Assembly: GCA_024226105.1 (NCBI GenBank)
Contig: JAAELZ010000328.1
Location: forward strand, 1 to 5,964
Origin: Pseudomonadota bacterium
Lineage (GTDB): Bacteria; Pseudomonadota; Gammaproteobacteria; Arenicellales; Poriferihabitantaceae
Reading direction: 5' to 3'
Length of the DNA stretch: 5,964 nucleotides
The number at the start of each line of letters is the position of its first letter. The first letter of the stretch is position 1. Shown here piece after piece: positions 1 through 5,710 of this stretch. Made by a program: the position numbers and the translations under genes. Below the pieces are notes generated by a model that was given only the letters and a program-made list of their open reading frames with translations, searched no databases and was not told the origin of the DNA.

Positions 1-795
1 GCTTACATCGGTCCCGAAATCCCGCTGGAAAATATCGTAGTTAAACCACGCCATTCGCTGGTGGTGCAAAGTCGTGAGGCTTCCGAATCAAAAACAACTG
101 TTAACGGTGATGGTTTTGGCCTGGCCTGGTATCAGGCACACCCTGATCCCGGTTTGTACCGTGAGGTATTGCCGGCCTGGTCTGACAGTAATTTGTCCAG
201 CCTGTGCCGTTTGCTTCAGTCCCGCCTGTTCCTGGCGCACGTAAGGGCATCAACCATGAGTGAATCGGTGCGTACCAACTGCCACCCCTTTGTGTTTAAG
301 CAGTGGTCGTTTATGCACAACGGTCAGATTGGGCATTTCGAGCGTCTAAAGCGTGCCATCGAAGGTTCTTTGAGCGATGAACTTTATCAGGCGCGCACGG
401 GTACGACTGACTCGGAGATGTTCTTTTTGCTGTTGTTGAATGCGGGGCTGGAACAGGATCCGCATGCAGCGATTCGAATCGTGATCAATGATTTGATCGA
501 GGCTTCAAGAGCGCAAAACCTGGAGCCTTTTCTAAGGTTAAGCTGCGTTTTCTCTGATGGAAATACCTTGTTTGGTTTTCGCTACGCAACGGACCAGTTC
601 AGCCCGACGCTGTATCTCTCGCGCACGTTGGATAACGGTGGCACCTGCCTTGCGTCAGAGCCGCTTGAAGGCGATATTCACAACTGGGAAGCGGTCAAGT
701 GCGGTACCTTTGTCAGGATTTCGCCCGATAAAACCGAACACACGGCGCTGGATGTATCCGGGTGTTGCGCTTCGGGCATCAGCTGCGTGGCTTGA
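1..795 (+). CDS. Class II glutamine amidotransferase, YafJ-like (5' end cut by window edge)
   Basis: The frame is open from base 1 to the TGA at 793-795, giving 264 visible residues. The GTG at 61 is not the start, because family-like sequence (AYIGPEIPLENIVVKPRHSL) runs before it to the edge. The true start, and the Cys that normally follows the initiator Met as the Ntn-type glutaminase nucleophile (family pattern MCRxLAY), should lie a few codons to the left. Visible hallmarks are NGDGFGLAWY at about residues 35-44, HVRAST near 80, NCHPF near 93, FMHNGQI near 104-110, GTTDSE near 134-139 and LASEPLEG towards the C-terminus. These fit the YafJ/EgtC-like group of stand-alone glutaminase-fold proteins, usually about 250-280 residues, so nearly the whole protein is here. 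The family hydrolyses glutamine or related gamma-glutamyl amides; the substrate of YafJ-like members is not established, and no synthase partner is visible. The gene converges on the transporter at 860. Confidence 0.88.
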   Translation, partial: AYIGPEIPLENIVVKPRHSLVVQSREASESKTTVNGDGFGLAWYQAHPDPGLYREVLPAWSDSNLSSLCRLLQSRLFLAHVRASTMSESVRTNCHPFVFKQWSFMHNGQIGHFERLKRAIEGSLSDELYQARTGTTDSEMFFLLLLNAGLEQDPHAAIRIVINDLIEASRAQNLEPFLRLSCVFSDGNTLFGFRYATDQFSPTLYLSRTLDNGGTCLASEPLEGDIHNWEAVKCGTFVRISPDKTEHTALDVSGCCASGISCVA

Positions 796-820
796 TTCAT
801 TCTTTGGTGGGTAGGGAGTC

Positions 821-854
821 GTACTTAATTAGTCAGGTAAATTTTAAAAAGTAC
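821..854. terminator. Weak AT-rich inverted repeat between convergent genes, possible terminator
   Basis: GTACTT (821-826) and AAGTAC (849-854) form a perfect 6-base inverted repeat around an AT-rich loop, in the 64-base gap between two converging genes. An A-run (846-850) precedes the right arm, which would read as a U-run on the minus strand. The location suits a bidirectional terminator, but the stem is short and AT-rich with a 22-base loop, so this is only a candidate. Nothing stronger is visible in the gap. Confidence 0.25.
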
Positions 855-859
855 TTTAG

Positions 860-2635
860 CTAAAACGGCCAGAAAACCATAATAAGTGGAATAGATACGC
901 AAAGAATCAGGATTTCCAGTGGCAGGCCCATGCGCCAGTAATCGCCGAACTTGTATCCGCCCGGGCCCATGATGATGGTGTTGTTTTTATGCCCGATGGG
1001 GGACAAAAAGGCGCAGGAGGCGGCAATCGCAACCCCCATTAGCAGTGAATCCGGGTTTACCTCCAGTTGATGCGCAATATCAACCGCTACCGGCGCGGCG
1101 ACCAGAACCGTTGCGACGTTGTTTAGCATATCCGACAGGGTCATGGTGACGACCATGAGCAAGGCCAAAATAGCCACGACCGGCCACCCTTCGGTAAAAC
1201 CGACGATGCCCTGTGCGATAAGTGCGGTACCACCCGAGGCTTCCAGTGCCGCGCCCAGTGGAATCAATGAGGCGATCAAAACAATTACTGACCACTGTAC
1301 GGAATCATACATTTGAGCGGGGCTGATAACTTTCAAAAAGGCATACAGCACTACGCACATCGACAAGGCGATGGGCAGATATACCAGTCCCAGGCTTGAT
1401 GCGGCGATGGCAATGGCGAAAAGCGAAATGGCCAGCCCGGCTTTGTCGCGCTGAGTAACCTGCAAACCGCGCTTGGCCAGGGGTAGCGAACCCAGCCAGT
1501 GAATGATGTCATCCAGTTGCTCTTCTTCGCCCATTAATAACAGTACATCGCCGGGTTGAATGGCCACTTTACGCACCCGGTTGCGAAAGGTTTTACCCTG
1601 ACGGGATATGCCCAGAAGCATAATGCCGTGCCGGTAGAGCAGGCGGATATCTTCAGCAGAGCGGCCGACAATTCGCGCTTCTGCCGGTACGGTGGCCTCA
1701 CTGATGCTCAGAGTTCCTGCCAGCGGCCCCTTGTGTTTTGCCGACCTTGAATAAGATAGTTTTATTTCCCCTGAAAAACTCTCAAGCGCTTTGGGGCTGG
1801 CCTTGATGACCAGCATATCGCCTTTACGAATTTTCTCGCGTAACGCCTTTCCCGGAAGTCTGGCACCTTTTCGAACCAGCCCGAGGATCAGGGTATCATG
1901 CTCTTCGGCGGTTTTTTCAAGCGAGCGAATGGTCTCACCTATCGCGGGGCTGTCTTCGTCAAAGCCGATCTCAACGATGTAGTCGTCAAGATTGCGCAGA
2001 TCATCCGATATATTGGTTTTCCGCTGTGAAGCGGGTACCAGACGCCAACCGATCAAAGCGACAAAAGTCAAACCAGCCAGCGCCGTTCCCAGGCCCACCC
2101 AGGCGAAATCAAACATGGAGTAGGGCTCGCCCAGCGCGGTCTCGCGAAATTGGGAGATCACGATATTGGGCGGGGTGCCGATCAACGTGACCATGCCACC
2201 CAGGATGGTAGCGAAAGATAAGGGCATCAAAGTTTGTGCCGGGTTGCGTTTGGCGCGTGAGGCAGTCTGAATATCAACCGGCATGAGCAGCGCCAGCGTC
2301 GCCACATTGTTCATGAATGCGGACAGCACGGCCCCAAGCGCACCGATGGAGGCGATATGGGCAACGATTGAGCGGCTTGAATCGATAAATTTCTCCGACA
2401 GCAGTTCAATCGCGCCGGATTGTGACAGGGCGCGGGATATCATCAGGACCAGGGCAATGATAATGACGGCTGGATGTCCGAACCCGGAGAAGGCCTGCTC
2501 TTTGGGAATGACACCCAGCACCAGGCCGAGTGATAAAGCACCAAAGGCCACCAGGTCGTAGCGCCATCTCCCCCAGATCAATAATCCGAGAACGCTGCCC
2601 ATGAGCAGGAAAAGGGTGATTTGTTCGTAGGTCAT
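860..2635 (-). CDS. SLC13-family (DASS-like) anion permease with two TrkA-C domains
   Basis: This inner-membrane transporter has 591 residues from the chosen ATG (complement of 2633-2635). The N-terminal half (about 4-200) has hydrophobic helices, including FMNNVATLALLMP (about 107-119) followed by LIGTPPN (151-157). The C-terminal half (about 398-590) repeats the plan with DMLNNVATVLVAAP (about 502-515) and SPIGHKNNTIIMGPGGY (545-561). These paired Asn-rich and re-entrant motifs are typical of SLC13/DASS and ArsB-like ion transporters. Between the halves, about 212-382, lie two soluble segments with the pattern of TrkA-C (RCK_C) regulatory domains, each ending in a G-D-xLLL/V-type strand (KGDMLVIKA, PGDVLLLMG). 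Family members carry sulfate, dicarboxylates or other anions, usually with Na+; the substrate cannot be told here. The frame stays open 36 codons further upstream, but those codons read through a palindromic repeat and look non-coding. No clear Shine-Dalgarno precedes the chosen ATG. The upstream minus-strand neighbour is the glycosylase gene, 137 bases away, so co-transcription is possible but unproven. Confidence 0.88.
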   Translation of the reverse strand: MTYEQITLFLLMGSVLGLLIWGRWRYDLVAFGALSLGLVLGVIPKEQAFSGFGHPAVIIIALVLMISRALSQSGAIELLSEKFIDSSRSIVAHIASIGALGAVLSAFMNNVATLALLMPVDIQTASRAKRNPAQTLMPLSFATILGGMVTLIGTPPNIVISQFRETALGEPYSMFDFAWVGLGTALAGLTFVALIGWRLVPASQRKTNISDDLRNLDDYIVEIGFDEDSPAIGETIRSLEKTAEEHDTLILGLVRKGARLPGKALREKIRKGDMLVIKASPKALESFSGEIKLSYSRSAKHKGPLAGTLSISEATVPAEARIVGRSAEDIRLLYRHGIMLLGISRQGKTFRNRVRKVAIQPGDVLLLMGEEEQLDDIIHWLGSLPLAKRGLQVTQRDKAGLAISLFAIAIAASSLGLVYLPIALSMCVVLYAFLKVISPAQMYDSVQWSVIVLIASLIPLGAALEASGGTALIAQGIVGFTEGWPVVAILALLMVVTMTLSDMLNNVATVLVAAPVAVDIAHQLEVNPDSLLMGVAIAASCAFLSPIGHKNNTIIMGPGGYKFGDYWRMGLPLEILILCVSIPLIMVFWPF

Positions 2636-2667
2636 GAATTTGGTATCACAAGTGTTATCGGTGTGGC

Positions 2668-2741
2668 GTAGGGTGGATAAGTGAAACGCATCCACCATGA
2701 TTGTGATTTTGGTGGATGTGCCTGCGGCTTGTCTACCCTGC
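2668..2741. repeat. REP-like double palindrome (two inverted hairpin units)
   Basis: Two hairpin units face each other. Unit 1 has GGTGGAT (2672-2678) pairing perfectly with ATCCACC (2690-2696), plus a short inner GT/AC pair. Unit 2 has GGTGGAT (2711-2717) pairing with GTCTACC (2731-2737) through two G-T wobbles, plus an inner GCC/GGC stem (2720-2722 with 2726-2728). The units are also inverted copies of each other: CATCCACC (2689-2696) is the exact complement of GGTGGATG (2711-2718), and GTAGGGTGGATAAG (2668-2681) matches the complement of 2728-2741 at 11 of 14 bases. A 14-base spacer separates them. The GGTGGATAAG...CATCCACC core resembles a dispersed palindrome I recall from many proteobacterial genomes. 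It sits 33 bases upstream of the transporter start and 32 bases downstream of the glycosylase stop. Repetition elsewhere in the genome cannot be checked from one window. Confidence 0.75.
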
Positions 2742-2772
2742 AACGGGCTTTTGTCTGGGCCTCATTTGGTCT

Positions 2773-3396
2773 TCAATTTAACGTCGTCGTGCCGTAATAG
2801 TGCCACATCAGTACCGCAACCGCAGATTGATGTGGTGACCAGCGTAAAGCGATTTCCCGGGTTTGTTTCTCGGTAGGTTTTTCGGGCAGCGCCTCCAGCC
2901 TTTGCACTGCAATTTGCAGTGCCAGATCACCGGCGGGGAAGATATTCGGCCGTCCAAGGGCAAACATTACATAGATTTCGGCAGACCAGATGCCATAACC
3001 TTTGATTTCGGTAAGGGCCTTGATGGCGTCATCGGTGGGCATGTCCGCCAGAGCTTCGGGTGACAGAATGCCGCTCTCGATGCGCTCGGCGAGCCCTTTT
3101 GCGTAGCTTACTTTCTGCCAGGACAAGCCGCATTCACGCAATGCCTCCTCGGTCAGTATTAATACCGCCCGGGCCGTGACATTGTTGCCGCACAGGGTTT
3201 CCAGTCGCTCCCAGATGACAGCCGCCACCCTGGTTGAGAGTTGTTGTGATACGATGATGCGCAACATGGTTTCAAAACCGTGCACGCGTGCGCGCGGCTC
3301 GGGGTAACCCAGATCCTCTATTACGCTTTTAATTTTTGGGTCGAGTGCTGCTGCGGCATTCAGTTGGGCGTTTAATGCCTGTTGGTTTTGTTGCAT
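2773..3396 (-). CDS. DNA-3-methyladenine glycosylase II, short AlkA/Mag1-like
   Basis: This 207-residue base-excision repair enzyme of the HhH-GPD superfamily would remove alkylated purines such as 3-methyladenine from DNA. The N-terminal part has FETMLRIIVSQQLST (about 41-55), the usual helix pair with the conserved SQQxS. The helix-hairpin-helix is LTEIKGYGIWSAEI (128-141), where KGYGIW is the DNA-backbone hairpin. It is followed by GRPNIFPAGDLAL (148-160), whose Asp157 is the expected catalytic residue. The C-terminal RWSPHQSAVAVLMWHYY (185-201) is also typical. The protein lacks the extra N-terminal domain of E. coli AlkA (about 280 residues) and so resembles the shorter yeast Mag1-like or bacterial forms; it is complete, not truncated. 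The ATG at 3394-3396 is the natural start, with no evident Shine-Dalgarno. No ada or other alkylation-response gene is beside it. Its start faces mtaD across a 68-base gap. Confidence 0.9.
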   Translation of the reverse strand: MQQNQQALNAQLNAAAALDPKIKSVIEDLGYPEPRARVHGFETMLRIIVSQQLSTRVAAVIWERLETLCGNNVTARAVLILTEEALRECGLSWQKVSYAKGLAERIESGILSPEALADMPTDDAIKALTEIKGYGIWSAEIYVMFALGRPNIFPAGDLALQIAVQRLEALPEKPTEKQTREIALRWSPHQSAVAVLMWHYYGTTTLN

Positions 3397-3464
3397 GATT
3401 AATTGTATAAGTGGTTGCTAAAGCGATAGACTCGCCGCATAACAAAGCCAAATAGTATCATGTG
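3397..3464. promoter_or_regulatory. Divergent intergenic region serving the glycosylase gene and mtaD
   Basis: These 68 bases separate two divergent starts, so promoters in both directions must lie here or inside the genes. On the minus strand TATACAAT (complement of 3402-3409) is a fair -10 candidate, but it sits only about 5 bases before the glycosylase ATG and lacks a convincing -35, so it would give a near-leaderless transcript. On the plus strand TTGCTA (3415-3420) is spaced 17 bases from CATAAC (3438-3443), a weak sigma70-like pair for mtaD. No operator palindrome is obvious. The assignments are tentative. Confidence 0.3.
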
Positions 3465-4784
3465 ATGGAAAATGTTGATTTAATCATTTATGCACGCTGG
3501 GTGATCCCGGTCCGCCCAAAACAACAGGTGTTGGAAAACAGAGGGGTGGTGGTAAACCAGGGTAAACTTGTCGCCATCCTTTCGCGTCAGGAGTGCGAAT
3601 CCCGCTTTGCTTCGGAGCAGGTAGTTGAGCGCCCGCATGGGGTATTGATTCCCGGCTTAATCAATGCACATACACACGCCTCAATGACACTGTTGCGCGG
3701 GTTTGCAGATGATTTACCCCTGATGAAATGGTTGAGTGAATATATCTGGCCGGCCGAGGCAAAGTGGGTAGACGAGCACTTTGTCGAATTTGGCGCAGAA
3801 CTGGCGATACTGGAGATGATTAAAGGGGGCACCACCTGCTTTAATGATATGTACTTTTTCCCTGATGTGGTGGCGAAAGTTGCGAAAAATACCGGTATTC
3901 GTGCTTCGGTGGGCATGATTGTTATTGATTTTCCGACCGTTTGGGCGCAAAACGCGGATGAGTACCTGGATAAAGGTATGGCGGTGCACGATGTTTTCCG
4001 ACATGAATCCCGTATTAAAACCACCTTTGCGCCGCACGCACCTTACACCGTTTCGGATGCGCCGCTGGAACGTATACGTATGTTTGCCGACGAACTGGAC
4101 GTGCAGATTCATATGCACGTGCACGAAACCGAACACGAGGTTGAAGAGTCTGTTGCGCAATACGGTGTGCGACCCCTGGAACGTCTTGATCGACTGGGCT
4201 TGCTTACTCCGCGTTTGCAGGCGGTTCATCTGACTCAGCTATTACCCGGAGAAATTGAAACCCTGGCAGGGCGGGGCGTACACGCGGTTCATTGTCCTCA
4301 GTCAAATATGAAACTGGCCAGCGGGGTCAGCCCGGTAAGCGCCATGCGCGATGCGGGTATTAATATTGCCGTGGGCACCGACGGGGCATCAAGCAATAAT
4401 GACCTCGATATGTTTGCTGAAATGCAAAGTGCGGCGATGATGGCCAAGCACCAGACCTTGAGCGCTGAAGCATTGCCCGCTTTTGATGCTCTCGAGGCAG
4501 CGACACTGAGCGGCGCGTGTGCACTGGGCATTGATTCTATTACCGGCACAATCGAGCCGGGCAAGGCTGCTGATCTGGTTTGTGTTGATTTGAAACACGC
4601 GGCATCCTGGCCGGTATACCACCCGGTTGCACAGTTGGCCTACGCGGTGTCGCGCGATCAGGTAAGCGACGTCTGGGTGGAAGGGGAGTGTCTGTTGCAA
4701 GAAGGCAATCCCTGCCGTATGAACGAAGATTATATTCTCGATGCGGCGCAGGAGATCGCCAACCGAATAGCCGCCGATGAATAG
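3465..4784 (+). CDS. mtaD: 5-methylthioadenosine/S-adenosylhomocysteine deaminase
   Basis: This cytosolic amidohydrolase has 439 residues from the ATG at 3465; an in-frame GTG sits one codon earlier. It is the usual length for the family. It deaminates 5'-methylthioadenosine to methylthioinosine and can act on S-adenosylhomocysteine, clearing by-products of SAM use. Metal-site motifs are in order: NAHTHASMTLLRGFADD with His69 and His71; HMHVHETEHE with His218 and Glu221; AVHLTQL with His255; and GTDGASSNNDLDMFAEM with Asp306. The N-terminal DLIIYARWVIPV strand and the C-terminal GTIEPGKAADLVCVDL segment (about 361-376) form the usual beta-sandwich cap. Wording such as SNMKLASG and NNDLDMFAEMQSAAMMAKH separates it from plain cytosine or guanine deaminases and matches the MtaD/TRZ-ATZ group. 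No Shine-Dalgarno is seen. It lies 44 bases before ubiG on the same strand, as in Pseudomonas. Exact substrate preference is inferred from family and context. Confidence 0.92.
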   Translation: MENVDLIIYARWVIPVRPKQQVLENRGVVVNQGKLVAILSRQECESRFASEQVVERPHGVLIPGLINAHTHASMTLLRGFADDLPLMKWLSEYIWPAEAKWVDEHFVEFGAELAILEMIKGGTTCFNDMYFFPDVVAKVAKNTGIRASVGMIVIDFPTVWAQNADEYLDKGMAVHDVFRHESRIKTTFAPHAPYTVSDAPLERIRMFADELDVQIHMHVHETEHEVEESVAQYGVRPLERLDRLGLLTPRLQAVHLTQLLPGEIETLAGRGVHAVHCPQSNMKLASGVSPVSAMRDAGINIAVGTDGASSNNDLDMFAEMQSAAMMAKHQTLSAEALPAFDALEAATLSGACALGIDSITGTIEPGKAADLVCVDLKHAASWPVYHPVAQLAYAVSRDQVSDVWVEGECLLQEGNPCRMNEDYILDAAQEIANRIAADE

Positions 4785-4795
4785 CGCATTACGGT

Positions 4796-4801
4796 TATAA
4801 T
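4796..4801 (+). promoter_or_regulatory. Consensus -10 hexamer TATAAT upstream of ubiG
   Basis: A perfect TATAAT lies in the 44-base mtaD-ubiG gap, 27 bases before the ubiG ATG, which would give a short leader containing the ACAGG site. No recognisable -35 lies 16-18 bases upstream (that stretch is the GC-rich 3' end of mtaD) and there is no extended -10 TG. It may allow ubiG expression independent of mtaD, or be chance. Confidence 0.4.
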
Positions 4802-4815
4802 TCGGGCATAAAACA

Positions 4816-4820
4816 ACAGG
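4816..4820 (+). promoter_or_regulatory. Weak ribosome binding site for ubiG
   Basis: ACAGG ends 8 bases before the ATG at 4829. It is a partial match to the Shine-Dalgarno consensus and the only one seen before a gene in this window. It supports the ATG at 4829 as the start. Confidence 0.5.
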
Positions 4821-4828
4821 TAAAACCC

Positions 4829-5539
4829 ATGAGCGCCGCCACCCAAAATGTCGACCCTGCAGAAATTGAAAAATTTAGCGAACTGGCTTCACGCTGGTGG
4901 GATCCCGACAGTGAATTCCGCCCCCTGCACCAGATCAACCCCTTACGCCTTGCCTATATAGAACAGCAGGGTAAAGTGGCGGGGCAGAAGGTGATTGATG
5001 TGGGTTGTGGCGGAGGCATCCTGGCCGAAGCGATGGCTATTAAGGGGGCTGATGTTACCGGGATCGATCTTGGCGAGAAGGCGCTGACAGTTGCGAAATT
5101 GCACGCCCTGGATTCAGAGCAGAAAATTGACTACCAGCTGATTTCCGCTGAAGAGATGGCCGCAGCACACGCAGGAGAATACGATGTGGTGACCTGTCTT
5201 GAAATGCTGGAGCATGTGCCCGACCCGGCGAGCATCGTCTCGGCCTGCACAAAAATGGTTAAACCCGGAGGCCGGGTGTATTTCTCAACGCTGAACCGTA
5301 ACCCTAAAGCTTTTGCGATGGCGGTTGTGGGTGCAGAGTATGTATTGAAACTTCTGCCAAGAGGTACGCATCAATACGAGAAATTCATCAAACCCAGCGA
5401 GTTGAATGCCTGGGCGGAGCGCGCCGGTCTGAAAATGCATGAATTGATTGGCCTGCACTATAACCCGGTATTTAAAAGCTACAAACTGGCGCCCGGAATT
5501 GACGTAAATTACCTGGCATATTGTACACGCCTGGAATAA
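4829..5539 (+). CDS. ubiG: Ubiquinone biosynthesis O-methyltransferase UbiG
   Basis: This SAM-dependent class I methyltransferase has 236 residues (E. coli UbiG has 240). It catalyses both O-methylations of ubiquinone synthesis, at the 2-polyprenyl-6-hydroxyphenol and the later demethylubiquinol step, at the inner face of the membrane. The N-terminal EIEKFSELASRWWDPDSEFRPLHQINPLRL (about 12-41) is the UbiG signature. The SAM site is VIDVGCGGGILAEAMA (55-70), with VTGIDLG (76-82; Asp80 expected to bind the ribose), then YDVVTCLEMLEHVPDP (118-133) and VKPGGRVYFSTLNRNPK (144-160). The segment of about 161-190, ending RGTHQYEKFIKPSEL, includes the hydrophobic patch associated with membrane binding in this family. 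The start is supported by a weak ACAGG site and by family alignment. It follows mtaD closely. SAH released by UbiG is a potential MtaD substrate, which gives a plausible but unproven reason for the pairing. Confidence 0.96.
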   Translation: MSAATQNVDPAEIEKFSELASRWWDPDSEFRPLHQINPLRLAYIEQQGKVAGQKVIDVGCGGGILAEAMAIKGADVTGIDLGEKALTVAKLHALDSEQKIDYQLISAEEMAAAHAGEYDVVTCLEMLEHVPDPASIVSACTKMVKPGGRVYFSTLNRNPKAFAMAVVGAEYVLKLLPRGTHQYEKFIKPSELNAWAERAGLKMHELIGLHYNPVFKSYKLAPGIDVNYLAYCTRLE

Positions 5540-5710
5540 ACGTTAAGTTAGAACAGCCGTTAACCAGCTTCGCCTCCTTATTCTTGCCGTATGTTGCTGA
5601 AGTATATTGAATCGGAGCTGGGACTTCAGTCCCGGCAAAGGCAATGCTGAAGCCCCGCCTCTTGAGAATAATCTAAGACGTTGGCAATACGTTAATAATC
5701 AAACTAATAT
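5540..5710. other. ubiG-mupP intergenic region with no gene
   Basis: This 171-base gap contains no credible ORF. It holds a strong hairpin with a partial inverted partner (listed separately), three scattered CGTTAA hexamers (5541, 5558, 5690) and an AT-rich stretch just before the mupP ATG. No U-run follows the hairpin, so a classical intrinsic terminator after ubiG is not evident. TTGGCA (5681-5686) resembles a -35 box, but the best matching -10 (TAATAT, 5705-5710) abuts the ATG and would start transcription inside the gene, so no promoter is called. Confidence 0.6.
5617..5656. repeat. REP-like hairpin with inverted partner
   Basis: GGGACT (5620-5625) and AGTCCC (5628-5633) are a perfect inverted repeat. 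The stem extends outward through a T-G wobble and GC/GC to 5617-5636, making about 9 pairs with a tight TTCA tip. Just downstream CTGAAGCCCC (5647-5656) is the complement of GGGACTTCAG (5620-5629) at 9 of 10 bases, so a second alternative pairing exists and the whole looks like a doublet with one decayed half. The GGGACTTCAGTCCC core resembles dispersed palindromes I recall from gammaproteobacterial genomes. It could also affect mRNA processing between ubiG and mupP. Genome-wide repetition is not testable here. Confidence 0.6.

Noticed and set aside
61..795. GTG at 61 as the start of the glutamine amidotransferase
   Set aside because: The same frame is open to base 1 and encodes conserved family sequence upstream, so the gene begins left of the window.
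557..814. 85-codon + strand frame overlapping the amidotransferase gene
   Set aside because: It lies in another frame of a clearly coding gene, has Arg-rich composition typical of a shadow frame, and has no recognisable domain.
2283..2561. 92-codon + strand frame opposite the transporter
   Set aside because: It is antisense to membrane-helix codons of the transporter; the Ala/Ser/Met-rich content is explained by that, and no start context is visible.
2668..2741. Double palindrome read as a CRISPR array or intrinsic terminator
   Set aside because: There are only two units, in inverted rather than direct order, with one short spacer, and no T-run follows either hairpin on either strand.
3587..4229. 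Antisense frames of 145 and 171 codons opposite mtaD
   Set aside because: They lie fully within mtaD, which has intact catalytic motifs. Their composition is that of out-of-frame translation, and no family resemblance or start signal is seen.
5540..5710. Three CGTTAA hexamers as an iterated regulator site
   Set aside because: Spacing is irregular (5541, 5558, 5690), the motif is short and AT-rich, and it is easily expected by chance.
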